Position numbers and translations under genes: made by a program. From the IMG/VR virus record IMGVR_UViG_3300038696_000646, positions 1-36,170 of that record: a stretch of DNA of 36,170 nucleotides; one strand, 5' to 3'. Positions 1 through 7,671 of the stretch are shown piece after piece. The notes below the pieces were generated by a model that did no database searches, was not told where the DNA came from, and saw only the letters and a program-made list of their open reading frames with translations. The stretch's first letter is position 1. Each line of letters begins with the position of its first letter. The stretch comes from a virus.

Positions 1-1098
1 CTAGCCCATTTTCAGGCCCTTGATTGATTCCATCGCGGCGCTCGCCATTCGGGCGCGTTGGGCTGATTTCGTGTAGATCGCGCTTGTTGTAGGCTTGGTG
101 TGTGCCATCACTGACATGATCTGATGCTCAGACGCACCGGCCTCGGCCAGCAGTGCGCCCATTGCCTTGCGCAGACCATGCGACGATCTGGCGGTCAGGC
201 CTGCTTCGGTGGTCCATTTGCGCGCGCGCAGCGCCAGTGTGGGGCCGTTTTTGAACGGTGCGCCATTGGCGTTGAGGATGTAGGCCTTGCCGATGATGCT
301 GCTGGCGCGGGTCGCCTCGATCAGCTGGGATGACATGGGCAGGGCGACTTCGGCTGAGCCTTTCTTTCCCGGCTGGTAGCTGAGCCACCTGATGCCGTGT
401 TGCACTGTCTCATTGTCTCTGCCCAGCCATGTCATGTCGGACAGCCGCGCGCCGGTCCACAGCCCCAGCATGATCCACGTGTAGGCGGCTGTGCCCGGCT
501 TGTGGGTTTTCAGGAAAGCCTTGATATCTTTCGGGGTCCACGCGGTCGCGCCGCCCTTTGAGACGTGGATGAATTTGACGGCGGCGGCGGGGTTGTGATC
601 GAGCCAGCCGCGCCGGATCGCCCAGTTGTAGGCCGCGCGCAGAGCCTTGATCGAGGTGTCGGCCTGTCCTGTGCGGCCGCCCCATTGATCCTGAATGTGC
701 ATCATCGCCTGCGCGGGCAGGTCGCAGTGGTATTCGCCCATAGTACGCTTGCCGTCTGCGTCCTTCATGGCCATGACGTGAGCAAAGATGTTGCGCCTCT
801 GCTTGTAGGTCAGCGGTGATTTCCCCTCGGTCTCCGCCTCTCGCTTGAGGTGATGCAGGTAGCCATCCACCATTGCGGCAAGGGTGCGCCGTCCTGGCTG
901 CAAGCGCTCGGGCGGCGTGGCTTCAATGGGCATCCCGTGCCGCGCCGCGTCATAGTAGCGCCCGAAGGATGGATCATCCGGCCCCACGGGTATCGTGATC
1001 CGTTTTTTCTTATCTCCGATGACGCGCACGCGGTGCAGCGTACGCTTGCCCCGTTTCTCCGGCGCATAGCCCGGAAGGTTCACCCGCATGTCTGTCAT
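1..1098 (-). CDS. int: Tyrosine-recombinase integrase
   Basis: Site-specific recombinase expected to join phage attP to bacterial attB and, with an excision factor, reverse it. The 365-residue protein has the tyrosine-recombinase order: an N-terminal arm-binding region (about 1-70), a core-binding SAM-like domain (about 70-180), and a catalytic domain with Arg218 (TGAR), a lysine candidate at 245/246, His307-x-x-Arg310, His333 and the nucleophile Tyr342. All catalytic positions are present, so it should be active. The gene is complete: its stop codon is the first three bases of the window. Its ATG overlaps the stop of the small upstream gene by 4 bp, so it is translated at the end of the left operon. 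The attachment site is not visible and probably lies just outside the left edge. Confidence 0.95.
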   Translation of the reverse strand: MTDMRVNLPGYAPEKRGKRTLHRVRVIGDKKKRITIPVGPDDPSFGRYYDAARHGMPIEATPPERLQPGRRTLAAMVDGYLHHLKREAETEGKSPLTYKQRRNIFAHVMAMKDADGKRTMGEYHCDLPAQAMMHIQDQWGGRTGQADTSIKALRAAYNWAIRRGWLDHNPAAAVKFIHVSKGGATAWTPKDIKAFLKTHKPGTAAYTWIMLGLWTGARLSDMTWLGRDNETVQHGIRWLSYQPGKKGSAEVALPMSSQLIEATRASSIIGKAYILNANGAPFKNGPTLALRARKWTTEAGLTARSSHGLRKAMGALLAEAGASEHQIMSVMAHTKPTTSAIYTKSAQRARMASAAMESIKGLKMG

Positions 1099-1292
1099 CC
1101 TGTTTGGCCCCAGCGTGGAGCCGACAGTGGGTCGACGGTGGGCGAATCGTCAAGGGGTTCCAGTGGCGCGCCGTTGCCCGGTATCAACCGGATAAGACCC
1201 TTGCGCGGGTGAATTTCAACGGTCGCGCCAATATCCTGCGCCACCTCCATGGCGCGCCGAAGCTCGGCCTTTGTGAAGACTGGCGCGCCCAT
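1095..1292 (-). CDS. Small protein coupled to integrase
   Basis: A 65-residue protein beginning MGAPVFTKAELRRAMEVA, followed by a short strand-turn-strand (ATVEIHPRKGLIRLIP) and a disordered tail. Small proteins of this FTKAE...IR(L/I)xP style are commonly found next to integrases in alphaproteobacterial phages; their function is not established. Position immediately upstream of int with a 4-bp overlap makes an excision or integration accessory role (Xis-like) possible, but there is no recognisable excisionase motif. It could equally be a small unknown phage protein. It begins 3 bp downstream of the end of the DUF5131 gene, so it sits in the same operon. Confidence 0.7.
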   Translation of the reverse strand: MGAPVFTKAELRRAMEVAQDIGATVEIHPRKGLIRLIPGNGAPLEPLDDSPTVDPLSAPRWGQTG

Positions 1293-1294
1293 TG

Positions 1295-2371
1295 TTACCT
1301 CGGCATCCCGTCATGCGTGCGACCATCGAGCGTGCGACCTGCGGCTTTCTTTCCGACTTTGCACATCCATGCAGCGCGCCGTTCCTCCCAATCCAGATCC
1401 ACCAATCCGCCGTGAGCTTTCGATCCGCCTACGATGGTGTGTCCGTCCGGTGTGATCACTAGATCGCTTGCTGCACCGCATCTATTCGACGCGAAGTGGA
1501 GTTCTGTGTGGTCTGCCCACTCCCCCCACTGCTTAAAAAAGAACGCCACACCTGCATTGGCGCATTGGTCGCGCAGGCTGCGTGCCCAGTCTGGGTGCAT
1601 CGGTCGCGCGCCTTTGCCGCTTTCGCCGCCGACGATTACCCAATCGAGCTGACCGTCGAACTTGGGGCATTCCTGATCGCTCTGGGCTTGGCAGTGTTCT
1701 TTGCAGAGTGCATCGCAGAAGGCTTTGCCCATTTGTGGCTGCAACAAATCAATCGGCCCCAGCAGCGGTTCGGCGCTGACGAAGCGCACGGCGGCGGGGG
1801 TGGACAGCAGATCGGGGATGCGTTCATCAGCGCGGGTTTGGTCTTCGGAGCTGACGCCCAGCCAGACGTTGGGGAGGGGCTTGTCAAAGAGTTTTCCTGC
1901 ATCGAGCGCCTGATCAAGCGTTGCGCCGAGACCCACTGCCGCGATCTCAATGCGATCCCATTCATCAACCTCGACAAACATTTTTGTGCAATACTCCCGC
2001 ATCCGCGCACTGCGCTTGGTCAACACCTGAAACGTGTGCTGGGGGCAGAGCGCCATGACAGAGAACACGCGGTCGATCCACTCATCCGGCACGTCTTCGT
2101 GGAACAGATCGCCCATGCTGTTGACGAAGTAGGTTGTGGGTTTCTGGCGCTTGAGCGGTTCCAGCAGGGCTTTTTCCGCCAATGCAACCTTGCCCGTCCA
2201 GACAGCGCCGGCGCGGCTGGGTTTGGTGGTGCCGTCATACTGCGGCGCGCCGCCCATCCGCTCGATCCGCGCGGCCATCTTCATGGCGTAGCAGTTGGTG
2301 CAGCCGGGGGAGACGATGCTGCATCCAACGATTGGATTCCACGTCTTTTCCGTCCATTCGATTTTGGTCAT
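1295..2371 (-). CDS. DUF5131 (phage Gp37/Gp68) family protein
   Basis: A 358-residue member of the phage Gp37/Gp68 family (DUF5131), recognised from the N-terminal signature IEWTEKTWNPIVGCS followed by CTNCYA (cysteines at 17, 24 and 27) and the later WLGVS and VSAEPLLGP segments. The family is widespread in phages and mobile elements. The cysteine cluster and TIM-barrel-like segments suggest distant kinship to radical-SAM proteins, but no reaction is established. A further cysteine-rich stretch (CDALCKEHC...C) lies around residues 215-235. ATG start overlaps the upstream gene's stop by 4 bp. Length is in the usual range of the family, with no sign of truncation. Function in the phage is unknown. 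Confidence 0.88.
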   Translation of the reverse strand: MTKIEWTEKTWNPIVGCSIVSPGCTNCYAMKMAARIERMGGAPQYDGTTKPSRAGAVWTGKVALAEKALLEPLKRQKPTTYFVNSMGDLFHEDVPDEWIDRVFSVMALCPQHTFQVLTKRSARMREYCTKMFVEVDEWDRIEIAAVGLGATLDQALDAGKLFDKPLPNVWLGVSSEDQTRADERIPDLLSTPAAVRFVSAEPLLGPIDLLQPQMGKAFCDALCKEHCQAQSDQECPKFDGQLDWVIVGGESGKGARPMHPDWARSLRDQCANAGVAFFFKQWGEWADHTELHFASNRCGAASDLVITPDGHTIVGGSKAHGGLVDLDWEERRAAWMCKVGKKAAGRTLDGRTHDGMPR

Positions 2372-2637
2372 GCGTATTTCTCCACGATCTTTTCGGCGCG
2401 GGTAATCGCTTCGATCAAGCTATCCGGCAACGTGCGGCGAAACTCGCTTTCGGCTGTGACCGATGTTCCAGGAATACTCTCGAATTCGATGGTGCAATGG
2501 TAGCATGCCGGAGGGCGGTGATTTTTGCTGGAGTGAATGCGTACATTCCCAAACATCTCTGCGCGGGTGAAAAGCTGTTCGAGCGTCAGCTCGTCGAGCT
2601 GTTCGCCAGTCCTGCTTGTAGTGACGATCTTGCTCAT
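2368..2637 (-). CDS. Hypothetical early-left protein
   Basis: An 89-residue protein I do not recognise. It is mixed alpha/beta with one Cys-x-x-Cys (CYHC) near residue 47 and a C-terminal helix (LIEAITRAEKIVEK). The start ATG overlaps the stop of the next upstream gene by 4 bp and its own stop overlaps the DUF5131 start, so it is translationally coupled on both sides. That coupling, rather than homology, is the main support for the gene. Confidence 0.65.
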   Translation of the reverse strand: MSKIVTTSRTGEQLDELTLEQLFTRAEMFGNVRIHSSKNHRPPACYHCTIEFESIPGTSVTAESEFRRTLPDSLIEAITRAEKIVEKYA

Positions 2638-2975
2638 GCTGTTCCCTCTGGTTTGCTCATTTCGAGGTCAATTGCCGCGAATAATTTATCTACGGCTTTT
2701 TTCCGTTTGATCTCGGCCACCTCTTTTTGGCGCGGTGTGGCGGCGGGATCGTAGAGGGTGCCGATGGCCTGAAACATCTTGGCAGCTGCGCGCTGGTCCA
2801 GCTGGCTGAGCTCGCCTCCCCAGATTGCTATGCCCATGACGACAAACGATGCGCCTGTGATGCCAAGGTCTTCGCTTGCCGTCTCAGTGATGTGCAGCAG
2901 ATGATCGAGCGCTCGATCGCGCATTTGGTCCTGTGCTGCTGTCTCTGGGCGAAGTATTTTCTTGCGCGGGTCCAT
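2634..2975 (-). CDS. Hypothetical helical protein
   Basis: A 113-residue, mostly helical and charged protein of unknown function, with a small hydrophobic stretch in the middle (ITGASFVVMGIAIWGG) that is too short and interrupted to be a confident membrane segment. Starts with ATG directly after (0 bp from) the stop of the small membrane protein and overlaps the downstream gene by 4 bp. No family recognised. Confidence 0.68.
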   Translation of the reverse strand: MDPRKKILRPETAAQDQMRDRALDHLLHITETASEDLGITGASFVVMGIAIWGGELSQLDQRAAAKMFQAIGTLYDPAATPRQKEVAEIKRKKAVDKLFAAIDLEMSKPEGTA

Positions 2976-3119
2976 TCAGTGCCCCTCCAATTCAGTCGGC
3001 ATGATGCCAGCCGCATACCATGCAATCGCCACGACGATCAGCAGGCACGCGATCAGGCCGATGATGTTGATGGCGGTTTCTAGGTGCGGGCGGCGGGTGA
3101 CTTCGGGGGAACGGGTCAT
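2976..3119 (-). CDS. Small single-pass membrane protein
   Basis: A 47-residue protein with a charged N-terminus (MTRSPEVTRRPHLET) and one clear transmembrane helix (IIGLIACLLIVVAIAWYAAG), ending in a short polar tail. The ATG overlaps the methyltransferase stop by 4 bp (ATGA), and its stop abuts the next gene, which supports a real coupled gene despite its size. The positive N-terminus would favour an N-in, C-out topology. Function unknown. Confidence 0.65.
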   Translation of the reverse strand: MTRSPEVTRRPHLETAINIIGLIACLLIVVAIAWYAAGIMPTELEGH

Positions 3120-4888
3120 GCGGCGATCTCCTGTTGCATGGATGCGGGGCGGTTTGCGCTGGCGAGGGCGGCAGCGAGGGGTGGGCAGACGGAGTTGCCG
3201 CACATGCGGATCTGCTGGGTCGAGGTCATCCGTTCGCCCTGTGCGCCGTGGTCGATGATGTAGCTGTCGGGAAAGCCTTGGGCGCGGAACTGTTCGCGCG
3301 GGGTAAGCATGCGCATGCCGATGTCTGCGATCGCGTAGGTCGCGCCGTCGATCTCGACTGTGACCAGCCCGAAGGTGTCGCGGGTGGCGACGGTATGGGC
3401 GGGGGCGGTAAGCGACTGGCCTACGCCCTGGCCGTAGTATTTGGTCAGGAAGGCCGCGACCAGCGCGCCATGGTTGCCGCCTGCGCAGATGGACGGGTTT
3501 GGGGCATCGACAGGTCGGGCGCTGCGCTGGGTGCCGTGCATGTTCATCAGGTGGGCTGCCACGGCGAAAGTGTGCGCGCCGCCAGCGGTGATCGTATGCG
3601 TCGGCTCTGCAGCCCCCTGAAATGGCTTGCCACTGTTGCGCATGGTCATCAGGTGCGCTGCGATGACGGTTTGCTGCGCACCGGTGGTGGTTAGGGTCGA
3701 GAGCGGGGCTGCGGCGCGTCTGCCGATCAGGCCCGTATTGTGCTGGGCCAGAAAGGCGCTGACCAAAGCGTGCTTGCCGCCGCCTGCGACCAATGTGCCG
3801 ATCGGCTTGTGCAGATCCAGCGTGCGGGGCTTCTGGCCCTTTGCCTCGCCATATCCGGTCTGGATGAGCGATGGAGCGATAATGGCGTGTCGGTTTGCGG
3901 TAGTAAGTGTTGCCAAGGGTACTTCTGGGCTGTGACTGCGATCGGTGCCGCCTGTGCCGTGGCCATAAAAAGAGGTTAGCGAAGGTACGATGATCGCGTT
4001 CTGGTCCTTGGGGCTGGCCGTCACGGTGTGCAGCGGGGCCGTGCCTGACCGGACTGCGCCGCCGTGCTGGCCGTAGGTAACCACAAACGGCTGTTTGTCC
4101 TCGATCACGTACCGCTGCACGCCGCGCGCGATGCGGCGCAGGGTGTTGTCGGCGAGAGGGCGGACCGCGCGCAGGCCGTGCTTTTCCATGATCTCGGCGC
4201 TGGTGTCGAAGATTGAGGGGCAGGGCAGTGACCAGTCTATGATATCCGCCGCGTTGCGCCATGGTTTCAGCTGTCCGCTGCGCACCATCATGTCATCGGG
4301 GGCACCGTGGGTCGGCTCGGGCCAGACGATGGGCAGGCCGTCACAGCGCGCCACCAGAAAGAGGCGCTTGCGGATCGTGGGTGCGCCGTAGTCGCAGGCG
4401 CGCAGCTGGCGCCAGTCGACGGTGTAGCCAAGGCGGCGCAGCTTCTCGACCCAGAAGTTGAAGGTCTGGCCGCGCCGTTTCGGGCAGGGCTTCATGTCTT
4501 CGGTGAGCGGGCCCCAGTCCTCGAACTCCTCAACGTTCTCCAGCAGGATCACCTGCGGGCGCACCATCTTGGCCCAGTAGACCACAATCCACGCCAGATC
4601 CCGGATGTTGCGTTTGACCGGCTTGCCGCCCTTGGCCTTGCTGTGATGCTTGCAGTCGGGCGAAAACCACGCCAGCGCCACGCGGTGATCACCGCAGGCT
4701 GCGCGGGGGTCCACCTTCCAGATGCTGGTATTCAGATGGCGGGTTGCTGGGTGGTTGACCTGGTGCATGGAGAGCGCGGCCGCATCGTGGTTGATGGCGA
4801 TGTCCGGGCTGCGGCCAAAGGCCATCTCGATGCCCGTGGATGCACCGCCACCGCCTGCGAAGCTGTCGATGATGAGGGGGAGGGTCAT
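3116..4888 (-). CDS. C5-cytosine DNA methyltransferase with internal repeat array
   Basis: Predicted to transfer a methyl group from SAM to C5 of cytosine, probably to mark phage DNA against host restriction. Of 590 residues, 1-180 form the catalytic half: motif I DSFAGGGGAS (8-17), motif IV SPDC with catalytic Cys79, motif VI ENVEEF (117-122), motif VIII around 161-180. Motif IX (RMLTPREQFRAQGFP) and motif X (GNSVCPP, 564-570) close the protein. In place of a classical target-recognition domain, residues about 270-515 hold about seven degenerate repeats of 28-40 residues, each with a P-x-x-T-(I/L/V)-T/A core followed by a hydrophobic strand (A-x-x-A-H/F-L). The canonical Pro-Cys of motif IV is Asp-Cys here, as I recall for some phage enzymes. 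No restriction endonuclease is adjacent, so it is an orphan methyltransferase. It overlaps neighbours by 4 bp on each side. Confidence 0.92.
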   Translation of the reverse strand: MTLPLIIDSFAGGGGASTGIEMAFGRSPDIAINHDAAALSMHQVNHPATRHLNTSIWKVDPRAACGDHRVALAWFSPDCKHHSKAKGGKPVKRNIRDLAWIVVYWAKMVRPQVILLENVEEFEDWGPLTEDMKPCPKRRGQTFNFWVEKLRRLGYTVDWRQLRACDYGAPTIRKRLFLVARCDGLPIVWPEPTHGAPDDMMVRSGQLKPWRNAADIIDWSLPCPSIFDTSAEIMEKHGLRAVRPLADNTLRRIARGVQRYVIEDKQPFVVTYGQHGGAVRSGTAPLHTVTASPKDQNAIIVPSLTSFYGHGTGGTDRSHSPEVPLATLTTANRHAIIAPSLIQTGYGEAKGQKPRTLDLHKPIGTLVAGGGKHALVSAFLAQHNTGLIGRRAAAPLSTLTTTGAQQTVIAAHLMTMRNSGKPFQGAAEPTHTITAGGAHTFAVAAHLMNMHGTQRSARPVDAPNPSICAGGNHGALVAAFLTKYYGQGVGQSLTAPAHTVATRDTFGLVTVEIDGATYAIADIGMRMLTPREQFRAQGFPDSYIIDHGAQGERMTSTQQIRMCGNSVCPPLAAALASANRPASMQQEIAA

Positions 4889-5202
4889 GCGTGTGCCTCT
4901 TGATGAGTTTTCAACGCATGGACTGCTAATTGCACTTGAAGGCGAAGATGGTCTGGATAAACCGGTTTTGAGCGGTGTCTGCGCCGGTAGGTTTTGGCTC
5001 TGTGGTCATATTCTATGCGGTCAGGATGCTCAGACTGGTAAATCTTCAGGTCGTACGATGCCTGCTGGACGGAAACGCTAAACGCCGCCGCAATGTCGCT
5101 GCGATTAATGTTCCCCTGCTCAACCCTAAGGTCGATCCAGACAAGTCGCATGAGTTTAGCGAAGGGGTGCTTAATCGTCTCTGCGTCAATTATCTGTGTC
5201 AT
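4885..5202 (-). CDS. Small helix-turn-helix DNA-binding protein
   Basis: A 105-residue protein. Residues about 15-70 (KLMRLVWIDLRVEQGNINR, then SDIAAAFSVSVQQASYDLK) look like the winged-helix N-terminal segment found in WYL-type regulators: helix, short turn, recognition helix, then a basic wing (TYRRRHRSK). There is no WYL sensor domain. The family likeness is from pattern reading only. It is coupled by 4 bp to the methyltransferase downstream, so it might regulate it, but it could simply be another early DNA-binding protein. Confidence 0.72.
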   Translation of the reverse strand: MTQIIDAETIKHPFAKLMRLVWIDLRVEQGNINRSDIAAAFSVSVQQASYDLKIYQSEHPDRIEYDHRAKTYRRRHRSKPVYPDHLRLQVQLAVHALKTHQEAHA

Positions 5203-5212
5203 GGTGGTGTCC

Positions 5213-5569
5213 TTACTTTTGCAGCGCTTCTAGGCGTCGAATTTCGTCAAACAGATTGCGGTTGCGATTAAACATCTCGTTGAGGCGAGTTGCTCTTTCT
5301 TCGGCTTTATCCAAAAGCCGCTCTATGTATCGTTCGGCTTCGTCGCGCCGCTGGATCGCTTCTTCGAGTTCGGATCCCTGCGTGTAGCAGGTGCATCCGT
5401 CGGGATGCTGGATCGACCCAAAGCAGCCCGGAATATGCACCCATTCGTCAGGACCTACCTTCACGTGGTGGCAGGGGATGTGTGTGGGATTTTCGCGGCG
5501 CACTGTTCGTTCCTTTGCTGCTGGCGTCTGTCGCTGGCCCCTGTTTCCAAGGGCCAGATCAGGCGTCAC
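5213..5569 (-). CDS. Hypothetical protein, Cys/His N-terminus and coiled coil
   Basis: A 118-residue protein starting at GTG, which overlaps the stop of the upstream FtsK-gamma/GapR-like gene as GTGA. The N-terminal half has a possible metal-binding cluster (IPCHH, then GCFG, then GCTCY). The C-terminal half from about residue 67 is a continuous charged coiled coil (ELEEAIQRRDEAERYIERLL onward). An internal start near the PTHIPCHH segment is possible. I do not recognise the family. Confidence 0.6.
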   Translation of the reverse strand: MTPDLALGNRGQRQTPAAKERTVRRENPTHIPCHHVKVGPDEWVHIPGCFGSIQHPDGCTCYTQGSELEEAIQRRDEAERYIERLLDKAEERATRLNEMFNRNRNLFDEIRRLEALQK

Positions 5570-6564
5570 ATTCCGAGGGCTTCTTTGTACATGGCGAGGA
5601 CGGCTTCCTCCTCGGCGATGTCGTCGGGTTCGCGTTTGCGCAGGGCGATGACCTTGCGCAGGATCTTGGTGTCGTAGCCCCGCGATTTGGCTTCAGCCAT
5701 GACATCCTTTTGTTGCTCGGCGAGGTCTTTCTTCTCCGCGTCCAGCTGCTCGATCCGCTCGACAAACTGGCGCAGTTCGTTGGCGGTGACCTTGTAGGTG
5801 TTGTCGGCGGCGGTATCGAAGCTGGGGTCGGGTTTCATGGGTGGTTTTCCTTGGGCTTTTCGGCGTGCGGCTTCGGAGGCTTTCATGCCTGTCACTATGG
5901 CGTCGAGCATGATGCGGCCTTGCTCCTCGCCCGCGATGTCCATGACTTCCTTGCGGATGTTGAGTGCGGCGCGCAGATCGTCGGGGCTGTTGATGGTGCG
6001 CTTTCCGACATGGTTGGCGGGGGAGACGACTTTCATCTCCTCCATTTTCTCGATCAGGTGCGCGGCAAGGTTGTAGCTGATGCCGAGCTTGCGCTGGATG
6101 AATGAGGTTGAGGCTTTGCCTTCCTGCCAGACCAGATGCACGGCTTGCCGAAAAAGCGCCTCTTCGTTGGCTTCTCGGATTGCGCCAAAAATGTTCGCAC
6201 CTGCGCAGATTGAGATTCCATCTCTGATCTGGACGTGTCCGGGGTCTTCGCGCTCGATCGGGCGGGTGATGTCTCTTATCATGCCTGTCCGGTCATCGGC
6301 GGCTTTAATCTTGTTCCATTGCGGCGCAATCGCTGCCCAGTAGGCGTTGACCTCAGCCATGCGGGGCAACTCGGCGCGGAGTGCCGGCGCGGCGTTTAGC
6401 AGCGCCTCACAGCGTCCAAAGTCGCCGTCGTCCAAGGGGTAGCTTCCATCCTGTTCGCCGTAGCCGCGCAGGTGTGCTGCGATGGAACCTGCGGACGCAC
6501 CGCGCGCGCCAGCATCTACCCATGCGCGCAGATCGTCGGGTATGGTCTGAGTGGTGTCTGTCAT
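5566..6564 (-). CDS. Protein joining FtsK-gamma-like and GapR-like (DUF2312) domains
   Basis: A 332-residue, three-part protein. Residues about 7-100 are an unnamed domain (DGDFGRCEALLNAAP, then AYWAAIAPQW). Residues about 134-195 match the winged-helix FtsK gamma domain (ALFRQAVHLVWQEGKASTSF followed by IQRKLGISYNLAAHLIEKME), which in FtsK reads oriented KOPS DNA motifs. Residues about 252-332 match GapR/DUF2312 (NTYKVTANELRQFVERIEQL, EAKSRGYDTKILRKVIALRK), the alphaproteobacterial protein that binds overtwisted DNA and helps topoisomerases. There is no FtsK motor domain. It is probably a DNA-organising or replication/segregation accessory factor that reads both sequence and topology; this role is inference. 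ATG start at 6564 follows 93 bp without a gene upstream. Confidence 0.85.
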   Translation of the reverse strand: MTDTTQTIPDDLRAWVDAGARGASAGSIAAHLRGYGEQDGSYPLDDGDFGRCEALLNAAPALRAELPRMAEVNAYWAAIAPQWNKIKAADDRTGMIRDITRPIEREDPGHVQIRDGISICAGANIFGAIREANEEALFRQAVHLVWQEGKASTSFIQRKLGISYNLAAHLIEKMEEMKVVSPANHVGKRTINSPDDLRAALNIRKEVMDIAGEEQGRIMLDAIVTGMKASEAARRKAQGKPPMKPDPSFDTAADNTYKVTANELRQFVERIEQLDAEKKDLAEQQKDVMAEAKSRGYDTKILRKVIALRKREPDDIAEEEAVLAMYKEALGM

Positions 6565-6657
6565 GGCGTGTTCCGTTGATTGTTGCCCCTGCCGCTGTTG
6601 TTTGGGTAACGGTTGATGCGGCAGGGGATGCGCCCGGAGTGGGCTGCATTCGGTGGG

Positions 6658-6927
6658 TCAGCGGGGCGTGGCGATGCGGCCGCGCCATGCGTCGAATTCG
6701 GTTTGCAGCGCCGCGAAGCGTTCGGCGGCGGCTGGGGCGGTGGCGAGATCGCGGCGCGAGGTCACGCCACAGATCTGGCGCAGGTATTCGGCGGCGGCGG
6801 TCGGGGTCAGCTGCACGCCGGACTGCACCGTGCGCGCGCCCGCGAAGCTCTGGAATTGCGGATCGTTGCACAGGATGCCTGCCTGTGTGGGTAGAGGCAG
6901 ATCTGAGAAAGGGGTGCGCACGTTCAT
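6658..6927 (-). CDS. Hypothetical early-left protein
   Basis: An 89-residue protein of unknown function. The second half (TPTAAAEYLRQICGVTSRRD) looks like a helix pair such as in small DNA- or protein-binding phage proteins. ATG overlaps the ASCH gene's stop by 4 bp. About 90 bp separate it from the downstream FtsK-gamma/GapR-like gene, the widest gap in this operon; I see no terminator or clear promoter there. Confidence 0.65.
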   Translation of the reverse strand: MNVRTPFSDLPLPTQAGILCNDPQFQSFAGARTVQSGVQLTPTAAAEYLRQICGVTSRRDLATAPAAAERFAALQTEFDAWRGRIATPR

Positions 6928-7319
6928 CGCGGCGCATCCCAGTGGATCACGAAGCCCTCGAACGGCAGGCCATGCACAGTCGCAAACCAGTCGGCCATAT
7001 CCATGAAGCTCTCGAAGCCGTCAGCGATGGCGAATTCATTGTCCGTTTGATCGCAGTCGCGCGAGTGAATGATCGAGAACAGTGGCCTGTCGTTGAGGCT
7101 CATGCACGTCGGATCGATCCGGATGCGATCGATTTGCGTCACTGTGGCGGTTGCCAGCAGTCGGCACTGCTTGGTGCGCATGCCCGTGTAGAGTTTCAGC
7201 GTGTCGCCAACCTTGGCGTGTGGCCTGCCATCTTTGCGCGGCGCGCGCACGGTTTGGCGTTTGTTGCCGTGCTCTACCGCCTCGGCGAACTGCTTTTTGA
7301 AGTTGAGGGCGGGCATCAT
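6924..7319 (-). CDS. ASCH-domain protein
   Basis: A 131-residue protein with an ASCH/PUA-like fold signature near the N-terminus: NFKKQFAEAVEHGNKRQTVR followed by PRKDGRPHAKVGDTLKLYTG. ASCH domains are beta-barrels that bind RNA or modified nucleotides; some members hydrolyse N4-acetylcytidine or are translation/nucleotide-modification factors. The rest continues as strand-rich sequence with DRPLFSIIHSRDCDQTDNEF. Starts with two consecutive ATG codons overlapping the upstream stop. A second ASCH-like protein is encoded at 14211-14657 in the right operon. The exact substrate is unknown. Confidence 0.8.
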   Translation of the reverse strand: MMPALNFKKQFAEAVEHGNKRQTVRAPRKDGRPHAKVGDTLKLYTGMRTKQCRLLATATVTQIDRIRIDPTCMSLNDRPLFSIIHSRDCDQTDNEFAIADGFESFMDMADWFATVHGLPFEGFVIHWDAPR

Positions 7320-7510
7320 TGGCCCTCGGTTTGGCGAAAACGGTCCGGCACCTCGGAGGGGCGGGACTGGTCGGTTGCCTTGCGGTCCCAGCAGATCATG
7401 TCTGTCAGCTGGCGCTGCAAATCGGTCCGTTGCGGGCGCGGGGCGGGTTTGCGGCGGCGGAACCGGCTGAGAAAGCCGGACAGGAAGCGCGCGGAAAAGG
7501 GCGGGGTCAT
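7316..7510 (-). CDS. Small basic protein
   Basis: A 64-residue protein starting at the ATG that overlaps the upstream stop by 4 bp; a longer upstream extension in the same frame is not used because it would run into the neighbouring gene. The N-terminus has an amphipathic, arginine-rich segment (FLSGFLSRFRRRKPAPRPQR). Function unknown; it may be a nucleic-acid or membrane-surface binding peptide. Support comes from coupling with both neighbours. Confidence 0.5.
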   Translation of the reverse strand: MTPPFSARFLSGFLSRFRRRKPAPRPQRTDLQRQLTDMICWDRKATDQSRPSEVPDRFRQTEGQ

Positions 7511-7671
7511 GACTGTGGTTTCCCTGCTTTGCGGTTGCGGTCCGCGCGGGCGGTCTCGGCCTCTTGCGCCTGCTCCTCGGTCACGGCCCATGTGTGGCCG
7601 TCCTTGTCGCAGGCGCTCCAGCCGTGTTTGGTGGCGCTGCGGTATGCGCCGATTGGTGTCTTGTCGGTCAT
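7507..7671 (-). CDS. Small hypothetical protein
   Basis: A 54-residue hydrophilic protein (MTDKTPIGAYRSATKHGWSA start) with an aromatic strand (GHTWAVTEEQAQ) and a charged helical tail. ATG and stop each overlap neighbours by 4 bp. It is shorter than the open frame, which continues upstream without a plausible start. Family not recognised. Confidence 0.52.
   Translation of the reverse strand: MTDKTPIGAYRSATKHGWSACDKDGHTWAVTEEQAQEAETARADRNRKAGKPQS

Noticed and set aside
1496-2503. Plus-strand open frame of 335 codons
   Set aside because: It is the antisense shadow of the DUF5131 gene and its upstream neighbour. The minus-strand protein has a clear family signature; the plus-strand translation has none.
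2976-4262. Minus-strand frame of 428 codons
   Set aside because: It lies in another frame of the C5 methyltransferase and reads as Arg/His/Pro-rich shadow. Only its last 47 codons (start 3119) form a real small membrane-protein gene.
3116-5202. Restriction-modification system at the C5 methyltransferase
   Set aside because: Neighbouring genes are a small HTH protein and a small membrane protein; no endonuclease-like sequence is present, so it is treated as an orphan methyltransferase.
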